From Aeromicrobium massiliense JC14 (lineage in GTDB: Bacteria > Actinomycetota > Actinomycetes > Propionibacteriales > Nocardioidaceae), in assembly GCF_000312105.1 (NCBI RefSeq), contig NZ_HE978636.1, positions 461,642 through 525,641 on the forward strand: a DNA stretch of 64,000 bases, in the 5' to 3' direction. The notes under the pieces are model-generated. The model saw nothing but the letters and a program-made list of their open reading frames with translations. It had not been told where the DNA came from and ran no database searches. The translations under genes were made by a program, and so were the position numbers. Positions 1 through 7,700 of the stretch are shown in pieces. How positions within the stretch are numbered: the stretch's first letter is position 1; each line of letters begins with the position of its first letter.

Positions 1-813
1 GCGCGGCCACAGCACGGCGACCGTCGCGGCACCGAGCTCGCCGTAGCGGCCCAGCGCGTCCCGGAAGGCCTCCTCCGACTCGAGCGGACGCTCCGAGCCG
101 TAGCCCAGGACGACGAGGCGCGGCAGGGACGACGGGTCGCGGCCGGCCGCCGCGCACGTCTCGTCCAGCAGCTCAGCTGCCGCGCGATCTCCGCCTCGGC
201 CGTGCCCGCGTACACGCGCGGGTCCTGCGCGACGTCCTGAGTGATCCACAGGTCGGCGTGCTCGGCGGCCACGCGCATGCCTCCCGCACCCGTGGCCGCG
301 ACGGCCAGCGGCGGACGTCCGGTCGCGCTGCGCCGTGACGACGGTGAACCGAACGGTCGTGAAGCGTCCGTCGGCGTCCACCGTCCCTCCGTCGAGCAGA
401 CGCCGCAGCATCTCGGTCCACTCCGCCAACCGGCTCATGCGGTCGCGACGCTCCAGGACCGGACCGCCGAGGGCGTCCGAGTCAGCCCCCGGTCCGCCCG
501 CGCCGACGCCGAGCACGAACCGTCCGGCCGAGACGTCGTGCAGGGTGAGCGCCGCCTTGGCGCTCGGGGCCGGGTGGCGGAAGTTCGGGGTCGTCACCAT
601 CGTGCCGACCCCGATGCGGGTCGTCGTGGCCGCCGCGGCGGCCAGGTGCGTGGTCGCCTCGTGCCACCGCTCGTGCTGCGGCTGCAGATTCAGATGGTCG
701 TAGATCCAGCCGCGGCCGACCCCCATCTCCTCGGCCAGCCGCCACTCGGTGGCGCTCCGCGTCCAGACCTGGTCCGGCGACATCACTGCGTCCACGACCG
801 GCGTGCGTGTCAT
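1..813 (-). CDS. LLM-class (F420/flavin-dependent) oxidoreductase, 3'-truncated by window edge, with compensated double frameshift
   Basis: Luciferase-like monooxygenase family TIM-barrel oxidoreductase, probably F420- or FMN-dependent. The frame opens at ATG 813 behind a purine-rich RBS (GGAGAGGAGA) and stays open to base 1, so the end of the gene lies outside the window. Family features read in this frame include 'RIGVGTMVTTPNFRHP', 'GRFVLGVGAGG' and, near the edge, 'CAAAGRDPSSLPRLVVLG'. Between about 317 and 176 the family-like sequence ('RPPLAVAATGAGGMRV', 'AAEHADLWITQDVAQDPRVY') is in another frame: one base too many near 318-345 and one too few near 174-180. The in-frame translation there is arginine/glycine-rich and unlike the family. 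It could be a sequencing or assembly error, or a real scrambled segment. Diverges from the next gene across a 170-bp intergenic region. Confidence 0.75.
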   Translation of the reverse strand, partial: MTRTPVVDAVMSPDQVWTRSATEWRLAEEMGVGRGWIYDHLNLQPQHERWHEATTHLAAAAATTTRIGVGTMVTTPNFRHPAPSAKAALTLHDVSAGRFVLGVGAGGPGADSDALGGPVLERRDRMSRLAEWTEMLRRLLDGGTVDADGRFTTVRFTVVTAQRDRTSAAGRRGHGCGRHARGRRARRPVDHSGRRAGPARVRGHGRGGDRAAAELLDETCAAAGRDPSSLPRLVVLGYGSERPLESEEAFRDALGRYGELGAATVAVLWPR

Positions 814-905
814 CGGACTCTCCTCTCCTCGCACCGCGCGATCGGAGCCTGGCGACCGTAGGACGACGGCGCGGACGGCGCCTCCCAGTTCACTGGGTCT
901 TATGC

Positions 906-922
906 CAACGTCGTTGACGTTG
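906..922. promoter_or_regulatory. Perfect inverted repeat in divergent intergenic region (candidate operator)
   Basis: CAACGTC-gtt-GACGTTG, 7-bp perfect arms with a 3-bp spacer, between the two divergent genes starting at 813 and 984. Its position and symmetry suit a repressor site controlling one or both. No regulator gene is adjacent, so the cognate protein is unknown. Confidence 0.4.
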
Positions 923-983
923 TTCGTTCCCACGGGCTTCCATCGGGGTACCGAGGCGTCCGCCTCCTGACGAAAGGTCTGAC

Positions 984-2201
984 ATGCGAGTCCTGCTCGT
1001 GGGCGCCGGCGGCGTCGGAAGCGCCGTGGCGCGCATCGCCGCCCGGCGCGAGTTCTTCGCCCACATGGTCGTGGCCGACTACGACCTCGCCCGCGCCGAG
1101 GCGGCCGTCGCCGCGGTCGACGACGACCGGTTCACCGCCGCGCGGCTCGACGCCACCGACGAGGACGCGGTGCGCACCACGCTCGAGCGCGAGCGGTGCG
1201 ACGCGCTGCTGAACGCGACCGACCCCCGCTTCGTCATGCCGCTGTTCCGTGCCGCCCTCGCCGCAGGCACGCACTACCTCGACATGGCGATGTCGCTGTC
1301 CGTCCCGCATCCCGAACGTCCGCACGAGGAGGTCGGGATCAAGCTGGGCGACGAGCAGTTCGAGCTCGCCGGGCAGTGGGAGGCGTCCGGACGCCTGGCG
1401 CTCGTCGGCATGGGCATCGAGCCCGGCCTGGCCGACGTCTTCGCCCGCTACGCGGCCGACGTCCTGTTCGACGAGATCGACGAGATCGGGATCCGCGACG
1501 GCGCGAACCTGACCGTCGAGGGCTACGACTTCGCCCCCTCGTTCAGCATCTGGACGACGATCGAGGAGTGCCTCAACCCGCCGGTGGTCTACGAGCGCGA
1601 CCGCGGCTGGTTCACGACGCCGCCGTTCAGCGAGCCGGAGGTGTTCGACTTCCCCGAGGGCATCGGTCCGGTCGAGTGCGTCAACGTCGAGCACGAGGAG
1701 GTGCTGCTCGTGCCGCGCTGGGTCGACGCCCGCCGGGTGACCTTCAAGTACGGGCTCGGCGACGACTTCATCGGCAAGCTCAAGACCCTGCACGAGCTGG
1801 GACTGGACTCGACCACGCCGGTGACCGTGCCGAGCGCGAACGGTCCCGTGCAGGTCTCGCCGCGGGACGTCGTCGCGGCCTGCCTCCCGGACCCCGCGAG
1901 GCTCGGCGACCGGATGTCCGGCAAGACCTGCGCCGGCACCTGGGTGACCGGCACGAAGGACGGCCGGCCGCGCGAGGTGTACCTGTACCACGTCGTCGAC
2001 AACGAGTGGTCGATGCGCGAGTACGGCAGCCAGGCCGTCGTCTGGCAGACCGCGATCAACCCCGTGGTGGCGCTGGAGCTGCTCGCGGCGGGCGAGTGGA
2101 CCGGCGCCGGCGTCCTGGGACCCGAGGCGCTCGAGCCGAAGCCCTTCCTGGACCTGCTGACCGCGTACGGCTCCCCGTGGGGGATGCGCGAGCAGGGCTG
2201 A
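984..2201 (+). CDS. Saccharopine dehydrogenase family protein (LYS9-like)
   Basis: 405-residue NAD(P)-binding oxidoreductase of the saccharopine dehydrogenase/carboxynorspermidine dehydrogenase superfamily. The Rossmann motif GAGGVG lies at residues 7-12, followed by 'ADYDLARAE' typical of the second strand. The body shows the family's mixed C-terminal domain ('GMGIEPGLADVFARYAAD', 'VVWQTAINPVVALELL'). The length agrees with standalone members. Real substrates in this superfamily vary (lysine biosynthesis, polyamine synthesis, enoyl reductase-like roles) and no neighbour fixes the pathway. ATG 984 follows GAAAGG at 7-nt spacing. A hairpin terminator follows the gene. Confidence 0.85.
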   Translation: MRVLLVGAGGVGSAVARIAARREFFAHMVVADYDLARAEAAVAAVDDDRFTAARLDATDEDAVRTTLERERCDALLNATDPRFVMPLFRAALAAGTHYLDMAMSLSVPHPERPHEEVGIKLGDEQFELAGQWEASGRLALVGMGIEPGLADVFARYAADVLFDEIDEIGIRDGANLTVEGYDFAPSFSIWTTIEECLNPPVVYERDRGWFTTPPFSEPEVFDFPEGIGPVECVNVEHEEVLLVPRWVDARRVTFKYGLGDDFIGKLKTLHELGLDSTTPVTVPSANGPVQVSPRDVVAACLPDPARLGDRMSGKTCAGTWVTGTKDGRPREVYLYHVVDNEWSMREYGSQAVVWQTAINPVVALELLAAGEWTGAGVLGPEALEPKPFLDLLTAYGSPWGMREQG

Positions 2202-2251
2202 CCCCACCTTCCTGGGATGGCCCTGCCGACGAACGGCGGGCATCCTCGTCG

Positions 2252-2293
2252 CAGCGGCCCCCTCGCCCCACCAAGACCTCGAGGGGGCCGCTG
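2252..2293 (+). terminator. Hairpin terminator after the saccharopine dehydrogenase-like gene
   Basis: Perfect 14-bp stem CAGCGGCCCCCTCG (2252-2265) with CGAGGGGGCCGCTG (2280-2293) and a 14-nt loop, 50 bp after the stop codon. There is no strong U-tract, as is common for GC-rich actinobacterial hairpins. Confidence 0.6.
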
Positions 2294-2410
2294 TCGTGCG
2301 TCCGGGCCGGGATGAAGATCGTCCGTTCTACCCCGGAGGACGGCAGATCGTCGCTAGGTTGCCCTCGACGGCACGCGCCGCGGGCCGCCCTCTCCCGTGA
2401 AGGAGCCCCC

Positions 2411-3553
2411 GTGACCCCTCGTCGACGCCTCGCCGCCGCCGCCCTCGGCGCCGCCCTGCTGGGCGGGACGCTCGCCGCCGCGCCCGCCTCGGCGCAGCAG
2501 CGCGAGTACACCAACCCGCTGTCCACCCCCACCGTGACGACCGACCTCGACGTGCCGAGCCTGTCGGTGGACGCCACCCCCTCGACCCTGGACGTGCGTC
2601 TGCGCACCGAGAACCTCGGCGGCGACTACACCGTCGAGCTCCTCCTGGCGCAGCGCAGGACGCTCGACGGAGGCCACGGCATCAACCTGCGGGCCGAGGT
2701 GAGCGACGACGTGGTCACCAGCCTGTCCGGGTTCGCGGTCCCGGACGTCACGAAGGAGGGCGACGTGACGCCGCTGCCCGCGAGCACCCTCGGCTTCCAG
2801 CGCACCGGCGGCCTGCTGCGGATCACCCTGGCCACGACGTCCGTCGTCTGGGACGGCGGCATCCACGTCGGTGGCCGGCTCCGCGAGACGTCGGGGAACG
2901 ACCGGTTCTTCGCGGCGGCGTTCAACCTGGAGTCCGGCCTGCCCCCGACGCTCTTCGGCCCGATCACCACGGCTGCCGACCCGACGAGCACCACGCTGGG
3001 CCTGTCGGCGAGCCGACAGGTCTACGGCCAGACCCGGCCGACCGTCCTCACCGCCAAGGTCCCGGCAGGGGTGACCGGCTCGGTCACGTTCCGCGACGGC
3101 GCCCGCACGCTGGGCGTCGTCAAGCAGGCCGGCGGCACCGCCCGCCTCACCCTGCCCCGCACGCTGCTCGCCGGCACCCACACCCTGACCGCGACGTTCG
3201 TCCCCACCGACCGGACGCGCCACAGCACCAGCACGGCTGCCACCTGGCTGACCGTGTCGCCACACGCCACGACCACGGCCGTCCGGCTGTCCAAGGCCAA
3301 GCAGAGGCTCCGCGGCAGCAAGCCCGCGCGGGCGACCATCACGGTCTCCGGCCGGGCCCCCGGCACCGTCACCGTCTACGACGGCCGCCGGAAGCTGAGG
3401 ACCGTCCGGCTGTCGGCCGGTCGCGCGACGTACACGCTGCCGCGCACGCTCAAGGTGGGCCGGCACAGCATCAAGGCCGTGTACCGGCCGGCGACCACCG
3501 GCACGTACGCCGCCTCGACTTCGAGCACGGTGCGGCTGACCGTCACCCGCTGA
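2411..3553 (+). CDS. Secreted protein with C-terminal Ig-like (Big_3_5-type) repeats
   Basis: 380-residue exported protein. The signal peptide has an Arg-rich n-region, an Ala/Leu core and an AxA site at residues 26-28. The N-terminal half is unrecognised and Thr/Leu-rich. The C-terminal half carries two bacterial Ig-like repeats (about 205-295 and 296-380), each with the pattern 'G.VT..DG...L' plus 'TLPRTL..G.H' plus a closing 'TLTV'-like strand. Such repeats usually serve extracellular display or adhesion, so the function beyond 'surface or secreted structural protein' is open. GTG 2411 is chosen because AAGGAG sits 7 nt upstream and a signal peptide begins exactly there. A bidirectional terminator follows. 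Confidence 0.8.
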   Translation: MTPRRRLAAAALGAALLGGTLAAAPASAQQREYTNPLSTPTVTTDLDVPSLSVDATPSTLDVRLRTENLGGDYTVELLLAQRRTLDGGHGINLRAEVSDDVVTSLSGFAVPDVTKEGDVTPLPASTLGFQRTGGLLRITLATTSVVWDGGIHVGGRLRETSGNDRFFAAAFNLESGLPPTLFGPITTAADPTSTTLGLSASRQVYGQTRPTVLTAKVPAGVTGSVTFRDGARTLGVVKQAGGTARLTLPRTLLAGTHTLTATFVPTDRTRHSTSTAATWLTVSPHATTTAVRLSKAKQRLRGSKPARATITVSGRAPGTVTVYDGRRKLRTVRLSAGRATYTLPRTLKVGRHSIKAVYRPATTGTYAASTSSTVRLTVTR

Positions 3554-3564
3554 CGCCGGGACGC

Positions 3565-3600
3565 ACGAAGGGCCGGGACCCCGAGGTCCCGGCCCTTCGT
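3565..3600. terminator. Bidirectional hairpin terminator between convergent genes
   Basis: Perfect 16-bp stem ACGAAGGGCCGGGACC (3565-3580) / GGTCCCGGCCCTTCGT (3585-3600) with loop CCGA, between the stop codons at 3553 (+) and 3610 (-). Confidence 0.85.
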
Positions 3601-3609
3601 CGTGTCACG

Positions 3610-4212
3610 TCACTGCGGCGGACGGCTCGCCGCCAGGAACGTGTCGCTGAACAGGTCGAAGTCGCCGCTCGGGCCGCGCCCGCTGCCGCCTCCGCCGAGG
3701 ATGCTGGCGAGCTCGCCGACGGCCCGGTCGATGCGGGTCGTCAGCGCGCCCTTGCCCTCGCTGCCCCAGTCGTGCGGGCTGGCGAAGATGCCGGTCGGGA
3801 CCACGAGCGCCTGCAGGTAGGCGAACAGCGGCCGCAGTGCGAAGTCGATCGCCAGCGAGTGCCGCGCCGTGCCGCCGGTCGCGGCCAGCAGCACCGGCTT
3901 GCCGGTCAGCGCGTCGGGCTCCAGGCCGTCCACGAACGACTTGAACAGGCCCGGGAAGGACGCCTTGAAGATCGGCGTGACGACGACGAGCGCGTCCGCG
4001 CCGGTCACGGCGTCGACGACCGGGCGCAGGTTCCCGTTCGGGAAGCCGGTGAGCATCGCGTCGGTGACGTCGTGGGCGTAGGCCCGCAGCGAGTAGATCT
4101 CGGTCTCCGCGTCCGGGACCTGGGCCCGGACGGCGGCGAGCACCTGCTCGCCGAGCATGGTCGAGCTGGACGGCTCGCTGAGCCCGCTGGTGAGGGCGAC
4201 GACCTTGGTCAT
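3610..4212 (-). CDS. NADPH-dependent FMN reductase, CE1759 family
   Basis: 200-residue flavodoxin-fold reductase of the NADPH-dependent FMN reductase superfamily. It is expected to supply reduced flavin to its partner monooxygenase. It has the N-terminal 'VVALTSGLSEPSSS' phosphate-binding loop and the 'VVVTPIFKASFPGLFKSFVDGL' segment typical of the family. Its ATG overlaps the stop of the upstream LLM oxidoreductase by four bases (4209-4212), implying translational coupling. Family knowledge: CE1758/CE1759-type LLM oxidoreductase and FMN reductase genes occur as a pair in Actinobacteria, and the arrangement here matches. The substrate of the pair is unknown. Confidence 0.88.
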   Translation of the reverse strand: MTKVVALTSGLSEPSSSTMLGEQVLAAVRAQVPDAETEIYSLRAYAHDVTDAMLTGFPNGNLRPVVDAVTGADALVVVTPIFKASFPGLFKSFVDGLEPDALTGKPVLLAATGGTARHSLAIDFALRPLFAYLQALVVPTGIFASPHDWGSEGKGALTTRIDRAVGELASILGGGGSGRGPSGDFDLFSDTFLAASRPPQ

Positions 4213-5339
4213 GCGTGCACCTCCTGGGTGCTGGTGTCCTCGGCGACCTCCGCGTCGGCGGCCAGCTTGGCCGCGACGCGCGAGGCGTGGTCGGGGGTGT
4301 CGGGCACGTCCGCCGGACGGCGGGCGGCGAACTCGGCGCGCAGCGTGGGCAGCACCTCGCCGAGCAGGTCGAGCTGGTCCAGGACGGTCTTGAGCGGCAG
4401 GCCGGCGTGGTCGACCAGGAACAGCTGACGCTGGTAGTCGCCGAAGTAGTCCGCGAAGGCGAGGGTCTTCTCGACGAACTGCTGCGGGCTGCCGACGGTC
4501 AGCGGCGTCTGCTCGGTGAAGTCCTCCAGGCTCGGGCCGTGGCCGTAGACCGGCGCGTTGTCGAAGTACGGGCGGAACTCCTTCACCGCGTCCTGGCTGT
4601 TGCGCGCCAGGTAGAACTGGCCACCCAGGCCGACGATGGCCTGCTCGGGCGTGCCGTGGCCGTAGTGCGCGTAGCGCTGGCGGTAGAAGTTGATCAGCCG
4701 GATGTAGTGCTCCTTGGGCCAGAAGATGTTGTTCGCGAAGTAGCCGTCGCCGTAGAACGCGGCCAGCTCGGCGACCTCCGGCGTCCGGATCGAGCCGTGC
4801 CACACGAACGGCGCGACGCCGTCGAGCGGGCGCGGCGCGAGCGTGAAGCCCTGCAGCGGCGAGCGGAACTCACCGCTCCAGTTCACGACCTCCTCGTCCC
4901 ACAGCTTGCGCAGCAGGTGGTAGTGCTCGAGCGTCAGCTCGACCGCCTTGCGGCCGTCGTAGCCGAACCACGGGTAGACCGGTGCCGTGTTGCCGCGGCC
5001 GAGCATGAGGTCCATGCGGCCGTCGACCAGGTGCTGCAGGTACGAGTAGTCCTCGGCGATCTTGACCGGGTCGTTGGTCGTGATCAGCGTCGTGGACGTC
5101 GAGAGCTTGATCCGCTCGGTCAGCGCGCCGATGTGGGCCAGCAGCGTCGTGGGGCTGGACGGGTGGAACGGCGGGTTGTGGTGCTCGCCGGTCGCGAACA
5201 CGTCCAGGCCGACCTCCTCGGCCTTGCGAGCGATCGCGACGGTCGCCTTGATGCGCTCGTGCTCGGTGGGCGTGACGCCCGTGGTGGGGTCCTCGGTGAC
5301 GTCCCCGACCGTGAAGATGCCGAACTCCATGCCAGCCAT
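4209..5339 (-). CDS. LLM-class flavin-dependent oxidoreductase, CE1758 family
   Basis: 376-residue bacterial luciferase-like TIM-barrel monooxygenase, probably using FMNH2 from the reductase encoded immediately downstream. Recognisable segments are the start 'MEFGIFTVGDV', 'VFATGEHHNPPFHPSSP' and 'RMDLMLGRGNTAPVYPWFGYD'. ATG 5339 is preferred because GAGGAG lies 6 nt upstream; a further in-frame ATG upstream at 5363 lacks one. A promoter with an overlapping palindrome precedes the pair, so regulation by a small-molecule-responsive repressor is likely. The physiological substrate cannot be read from the sequence. Confidence 0.88.
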   Translation of the reverse strand: MAGMEFGIFTVGDVTEDPTTGVTPTEHERIKATVAIARKAEEVGLDVFATGEHHNPPFHPSSPTTLLAHIGALTERIKLSTSTTLITTNDPVKIAEDYSYLQHLVDGRMDLMLGRGNTAPVYPWFGYDGRKAVELTLEHYHLLRKLWDEEVVNWSGEFRSPLQGFTLAPRPLDGVAPFVWHGSIRTPEVAELAAFYGDGYFANNIFWPKEHYIRLINFYRQRYAHYGHGTPEQAIVGLGGQFYLARNSQDAVKEFRPYFDNAPVYGHGPSLEDFTEQTPLTVGSPQQFVEKTLAFADYFGDYQRQLFLVDHAGLPLKTVLDQLDLLGEVLPTLRAEFAARRPADVPDTPDHASRVAAKLAADAEVAEDTSTQEVHA

Positions 5340-5369
5340 GACCTGCTCCTCAGCTCGTCCCACTGTCTT

Positions 5370-5414
5370 GTTGAAACTTCAACCACCATAGAGGCAGAGA
5401 TGTTCCCGGGACAA
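5370..5414 (-). promoter_or_regulatory. Promoter with palindromic operator for the LLM/FMN-reductase operon
   Basis: On the minus strand a -35-like TTGTCC (5414-5409), an 18-bp spacer and a -10-like TATGGT (5390-5385) are followed after one base by the perfect palindrome GTTGAA-AC-TTCAAC (5383-5370). A palindrome at the expected transcription start is a classic repressor position. TTGAA/TTCAA arms resemble MarR- or PadR-family sites, but no regulator is adjacent. Confidence 0.5.
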
Positions 5415-5431
5415 GGGACGGGTCGTGTGAC

Positions 5432-5833
5432 CTAGGCGGCGTCGACGACGCGGCGCAGCGCCTCGGCCGCGCACGCGACCTGCCACGGCGCGTCCTGGGC
5501 CACGAGCGCGGCGTGCTCGGGGTGCTTCTCCCAGGCGGTCGCCTGGGCCCGGACGTCGAGCCGCTCGGCGATGAGCTTCGCGTCGGCGCGCACCACGTCC
5601 TCGTCGGCGAAGACGACAGCCAGGTCCTCGGGCTCGCGGACGTCCGCGGCGCGGTAGCCGGCGACCGTCGTCTCGTGGTGCAGGCGCCAGACCTCGAGCT
5701 GCGCGTCGTCGCACCGGTCGGCGCCGTAGGCGTCCCGGGCGGCCGCCGGGTCGACGCCGAGGACGGCGCACAGGGCGGTCACGTAGTCCTGGACGATCGT
5801 CGCGCCGAGGGAGGGGCTGCTCATGCTGGTCAC
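5432..5833 (-). CDS. Hypothetical protein, acidic, alpha-helical
   Basis: 133-residue soluble protein that I do not recognise: Ala/Asp/Glu-rich, no signal peptide, no membrane segment, apparently all helical. It contains a Trp-rich centre ('LEVWRLHHETT') and the C-terminal phrase 'WEKHPEHAALVAQDAPWQVA'. Start: GTG 5833 is preferred over ATG 5824 because TAGGCT (5845-5840) lies exactly 6 nt before it, the leaderless arrangement used by many genes in this window. Codon use matches the neighbours. It is separated from the LLM operon by about 90 bp. Confidence 0.65.
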   Translation of the reverse strand: MTSMSSPSLGATIVQDYVTALCAVLGVDPAAARDAYGADRCDDAQLEVWRLHHETTVAGYRAADVREPEDLAVVFADEDVVRADAKLIAERLDVRAQATAWEKHPEHAALVAQDAPWQVACAAEALRRVVDAA

Positions 5834-5988
5834 GGTCCGAGCCTAGAAAACGTTTGGCAGAGGCGCGTGACGAGGGCGGGTGCGGCCTGCGTGGAGCGGT
5901 GGGCTAGTGCCGGCATGGCGCGCTCCCTGCCCGCACCATCCCCACGACGTGGGAGGGCTTCCCGGATGCTTCCCAGTACGGTCACCCG

Positions 5989-6648
5989 GTGATTCGAGTC
6001 CTGCTGGCCGGTTCGGTCGGTCTGTTCCTCGGCGGCGTGCTGGCGGAGCTGCGCGAGTCGACGAGTCCCGCCGGCTGGGCCACGGGTCCGGCCGTGATCG
6101 CCATCGGCGTCTGCTCGTTCCTGCTCGCCTCCCGGCATGCGCTGGACGGGATCCACCGGCCCACGACACCGGAGCTCGCGGTGGCCCGGAGCCGCTACGG
6201 GGTCGGCGTCGCCCGCGTCGACGGCATCGATCGCATCGCGGAGCTGAACGGCGATCCGGTGTGCGATCTCGCCGTCACGGCGGTGAGGCCGTCGGGCGAG
6301 GCGTTCCGGACGGTGACACGACAGGTGCTGCCGCTGGTCCGGCTTCAGCAGTTCCAGCCGGGCACCACGCATGCAGCCGTCTTCCTGACCGACGACGGGC
6401 CCGAGCTCGTCGTGCTCGACGAGACGGTCGATCGTCGACACTCGCTGCCCGACGAGGACGCATCGAGCCGCGTGCCGCTGCGCCTCCGCGAAGCACACAC
6501 CCTGGTGCGGCACGGGCGCCGGATCAAGCCGTTGCTGCCCACGAGCAGATCGGGCCGCGTCTGGCGGGTGGCGTTGTACCTCGCGACGTGCTCCGGCTGT
6601 GCCGCTGCCACCATCGTCCTCGTGACCCCCGCGGCGACCCCGGGCTAG
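5989..6648 (+). CDS. Hypothetical membrane protein with atypical codon use
   Basis: 219-residue protein without a recognised domain. Predicted membrane segments: about residues 3-20, 32-48 and a C-terminal one at about 193-212, with a hydrophilic middle of about 140 residues rich in Arg, Asp and Val that may form a beta-rich soluble domain. GTG 5989 is supported by TACGGT (5977-5982) exactly 6 nt upstream, the leaderless pattern. Oddity: aspartate is often encoded by GAT and several GATC motifs occur, whereas neighbouring genes use GAC almost exclusively. This suggests a different ancestry or weak expression. No neighbour points to a role. Confidence 0.65.
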   Translation: MIRVLLAGSVGLFLGGVLAELRESTSPAGWATGPAVIAIGVCSFLLASRHALDGIHRPTTPELAVARSRYGVGVARVDGIDRIAELNGDPVCDLAVTAVRPSGEAFRTVTRQVLPLVRLQQFQPGTTHAAVFLTDDGPELVVLDETVDRRHSLPDEDASSRVPLRLREAHTLVRHGRRIKPLLPTSRSGRVWRVALYLATCSGCAAATIVLVTPAATPG

Positions 6649-6697
6649 CACGGGCTCGGCGTGCTGCCGGCGAGGGCAGCGGGGAGGGCGGGGACGG

Positions 6698-7147
6698 TCA
6701 GCGGTGGGCGGCGAAGAACGTCCGCAGCAGCGCGGCGGACTCCTCGGCCAGGACGCCCGAGGCCACCTCGGGCCGGTGCGGCAGCCGGCGGTCGCGCACG
6801 ACGTCCCACAGCGAGCCGACCGCGCCGGCCTTGTCGTCGAACGTGCCGAACACCAGCCGGGCCACGCGAGCCTGGACCAGGGCGCCGGCGCACATCGTGC
6901 ACGGCTCGAGCGTCACGACCAGCGTGCAGCCGTCGAGCCGCCACGAGCCGAGCGTCCGGGCCGCCTCGCGCAGCGCGACGACCTCCGCGTGGGCCAGCGG
7001 GTCGCCGTCGACCTCGCGCAGGTTGCGGCCCTCGCCGACCACCGCGCCGGACGGGTCGAGCACGACCGCGCCCACCGGGACGTCGGCGTCGGCCGCCGCC
7101 TGCTCGGCGAGCGCGAGCGCCCGGCGCATCGCCTCGGCGTCGTTCAC
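6698..7147 (-). CDS. tadA: tRNA-specific adenosine deaminase TadA
   Basis: 149-residue zinc-dependent deaminase converting adenosine 34 to inosine in the tRNA-Arg(ACG) anticodon, and a tRNA-Arg(ACG) gene is present at 42.2 kb. The active-site signature is complete: H53-A-E55 (zinc ligand and catalytic Glu) and P82-C83-T-M-C86 (zinc ligands), with 'VPVGAVV' at the N-terminus and 'FDDKAGAVGSLWDVV' after the core. The length is standard. GTG 7147 overlaps the stop of the upstream gene (GTGA, 7144-7147), so the two are translationally coupled. Confidence 0.95.
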   Translation of the reverse strand: MNDAEAMRRALALAEQAAADADVPVGAVVLDPSGAVVGEGRNLREVDGDPLAHAEVVALREAARTLGSWRLDGCTLVVTLEPCTMCAGALVQARVARLVFGTFDDKAGAVGSLWDVVRDRRLPHRPEVASGVLAEESAALLRTFFAAHR

Positions 7148-7608
7148 CCGACCAGGGCGTTGAGCTCGTCGCCGAACCCGAGCCGCTCGGCGATCTCCAG
7201 CAGCATCTCGTCGGGATAGGCGTCGGGGTCGCAGAGCAGGTCCAGCGCGCTGCTGGACAGGCCGAGGTCGCTCACGATCTCCAGGTCGCCGGCCGGGTCC
7301 GCGTCGGCGTCCGGAGCCGGGTCGGGGAGGTCGAGCTGGTCGGCGACGTCGGCGGCCAGGTCGTAGTCGGCGACCGCCGTGACGTCCGACAGCATGAACC
7401 GCGTGTAGGGACCCGAGACGCGGACGAGCACGAAGAACTCCTCGTCGACCGCGACCATGCCGAGCACGCCGACGTCGGAGGGGAAGCGCCGCAGCGCCTC
7501 CACCAGCTCCCCCACGTCCTGGGTGACGGCGGTCTTGAGCTCGGCGACCTGCCAGACGCCCTGGTCGCGGTACGCGGCTACTGCGAAGTCGACGTCGTCG
7601 TCGGCCAT
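7144..7608 (-). CDS. Putative tRNA adenosine deaminase-associated protein
   Basis: 154-residue acidic protein of the actinobacterial family found immediately upstream of tadA. Characteristic stretches are 'MADDDVDFAVAAYRDQGVWQV', 'FVLVRVSGPYTRFMLSDVTA' and the C-terminal 'CDPDAYPDEMLLEIAERLGFGDELN'. The role is unproven; co-occurrence and coupled translation suggest it assists or regulates TadA. ATG 7608 follows GGAGAGGG. Between this start and upp at 7701 lies a short divergent promoter region. Confidence 0.88.
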   Translation of the reverse strand: MADDDVDFAVAAYRDQGVWQVAELKTAVTQDVGELVEALRRFPSDVGVLGMVAVDEEFFVLVRVSGPYTRFMLSDVTAVADYDLAADVADQLDLPDPAPDADADPAGDLEIVSDLGLSSSALDLLCDPDAYPDEMLLEIAERLGFGDELNALVG

Positions 7609-7700
7609 GTCACACCCTCTCCTGGTCCTGCGTCGAGGATGTCAGAGTGCGCACCGCGCCGCCAGGGTGACCGGGCGCCCGTCACCGCTAGGCTCGACGC

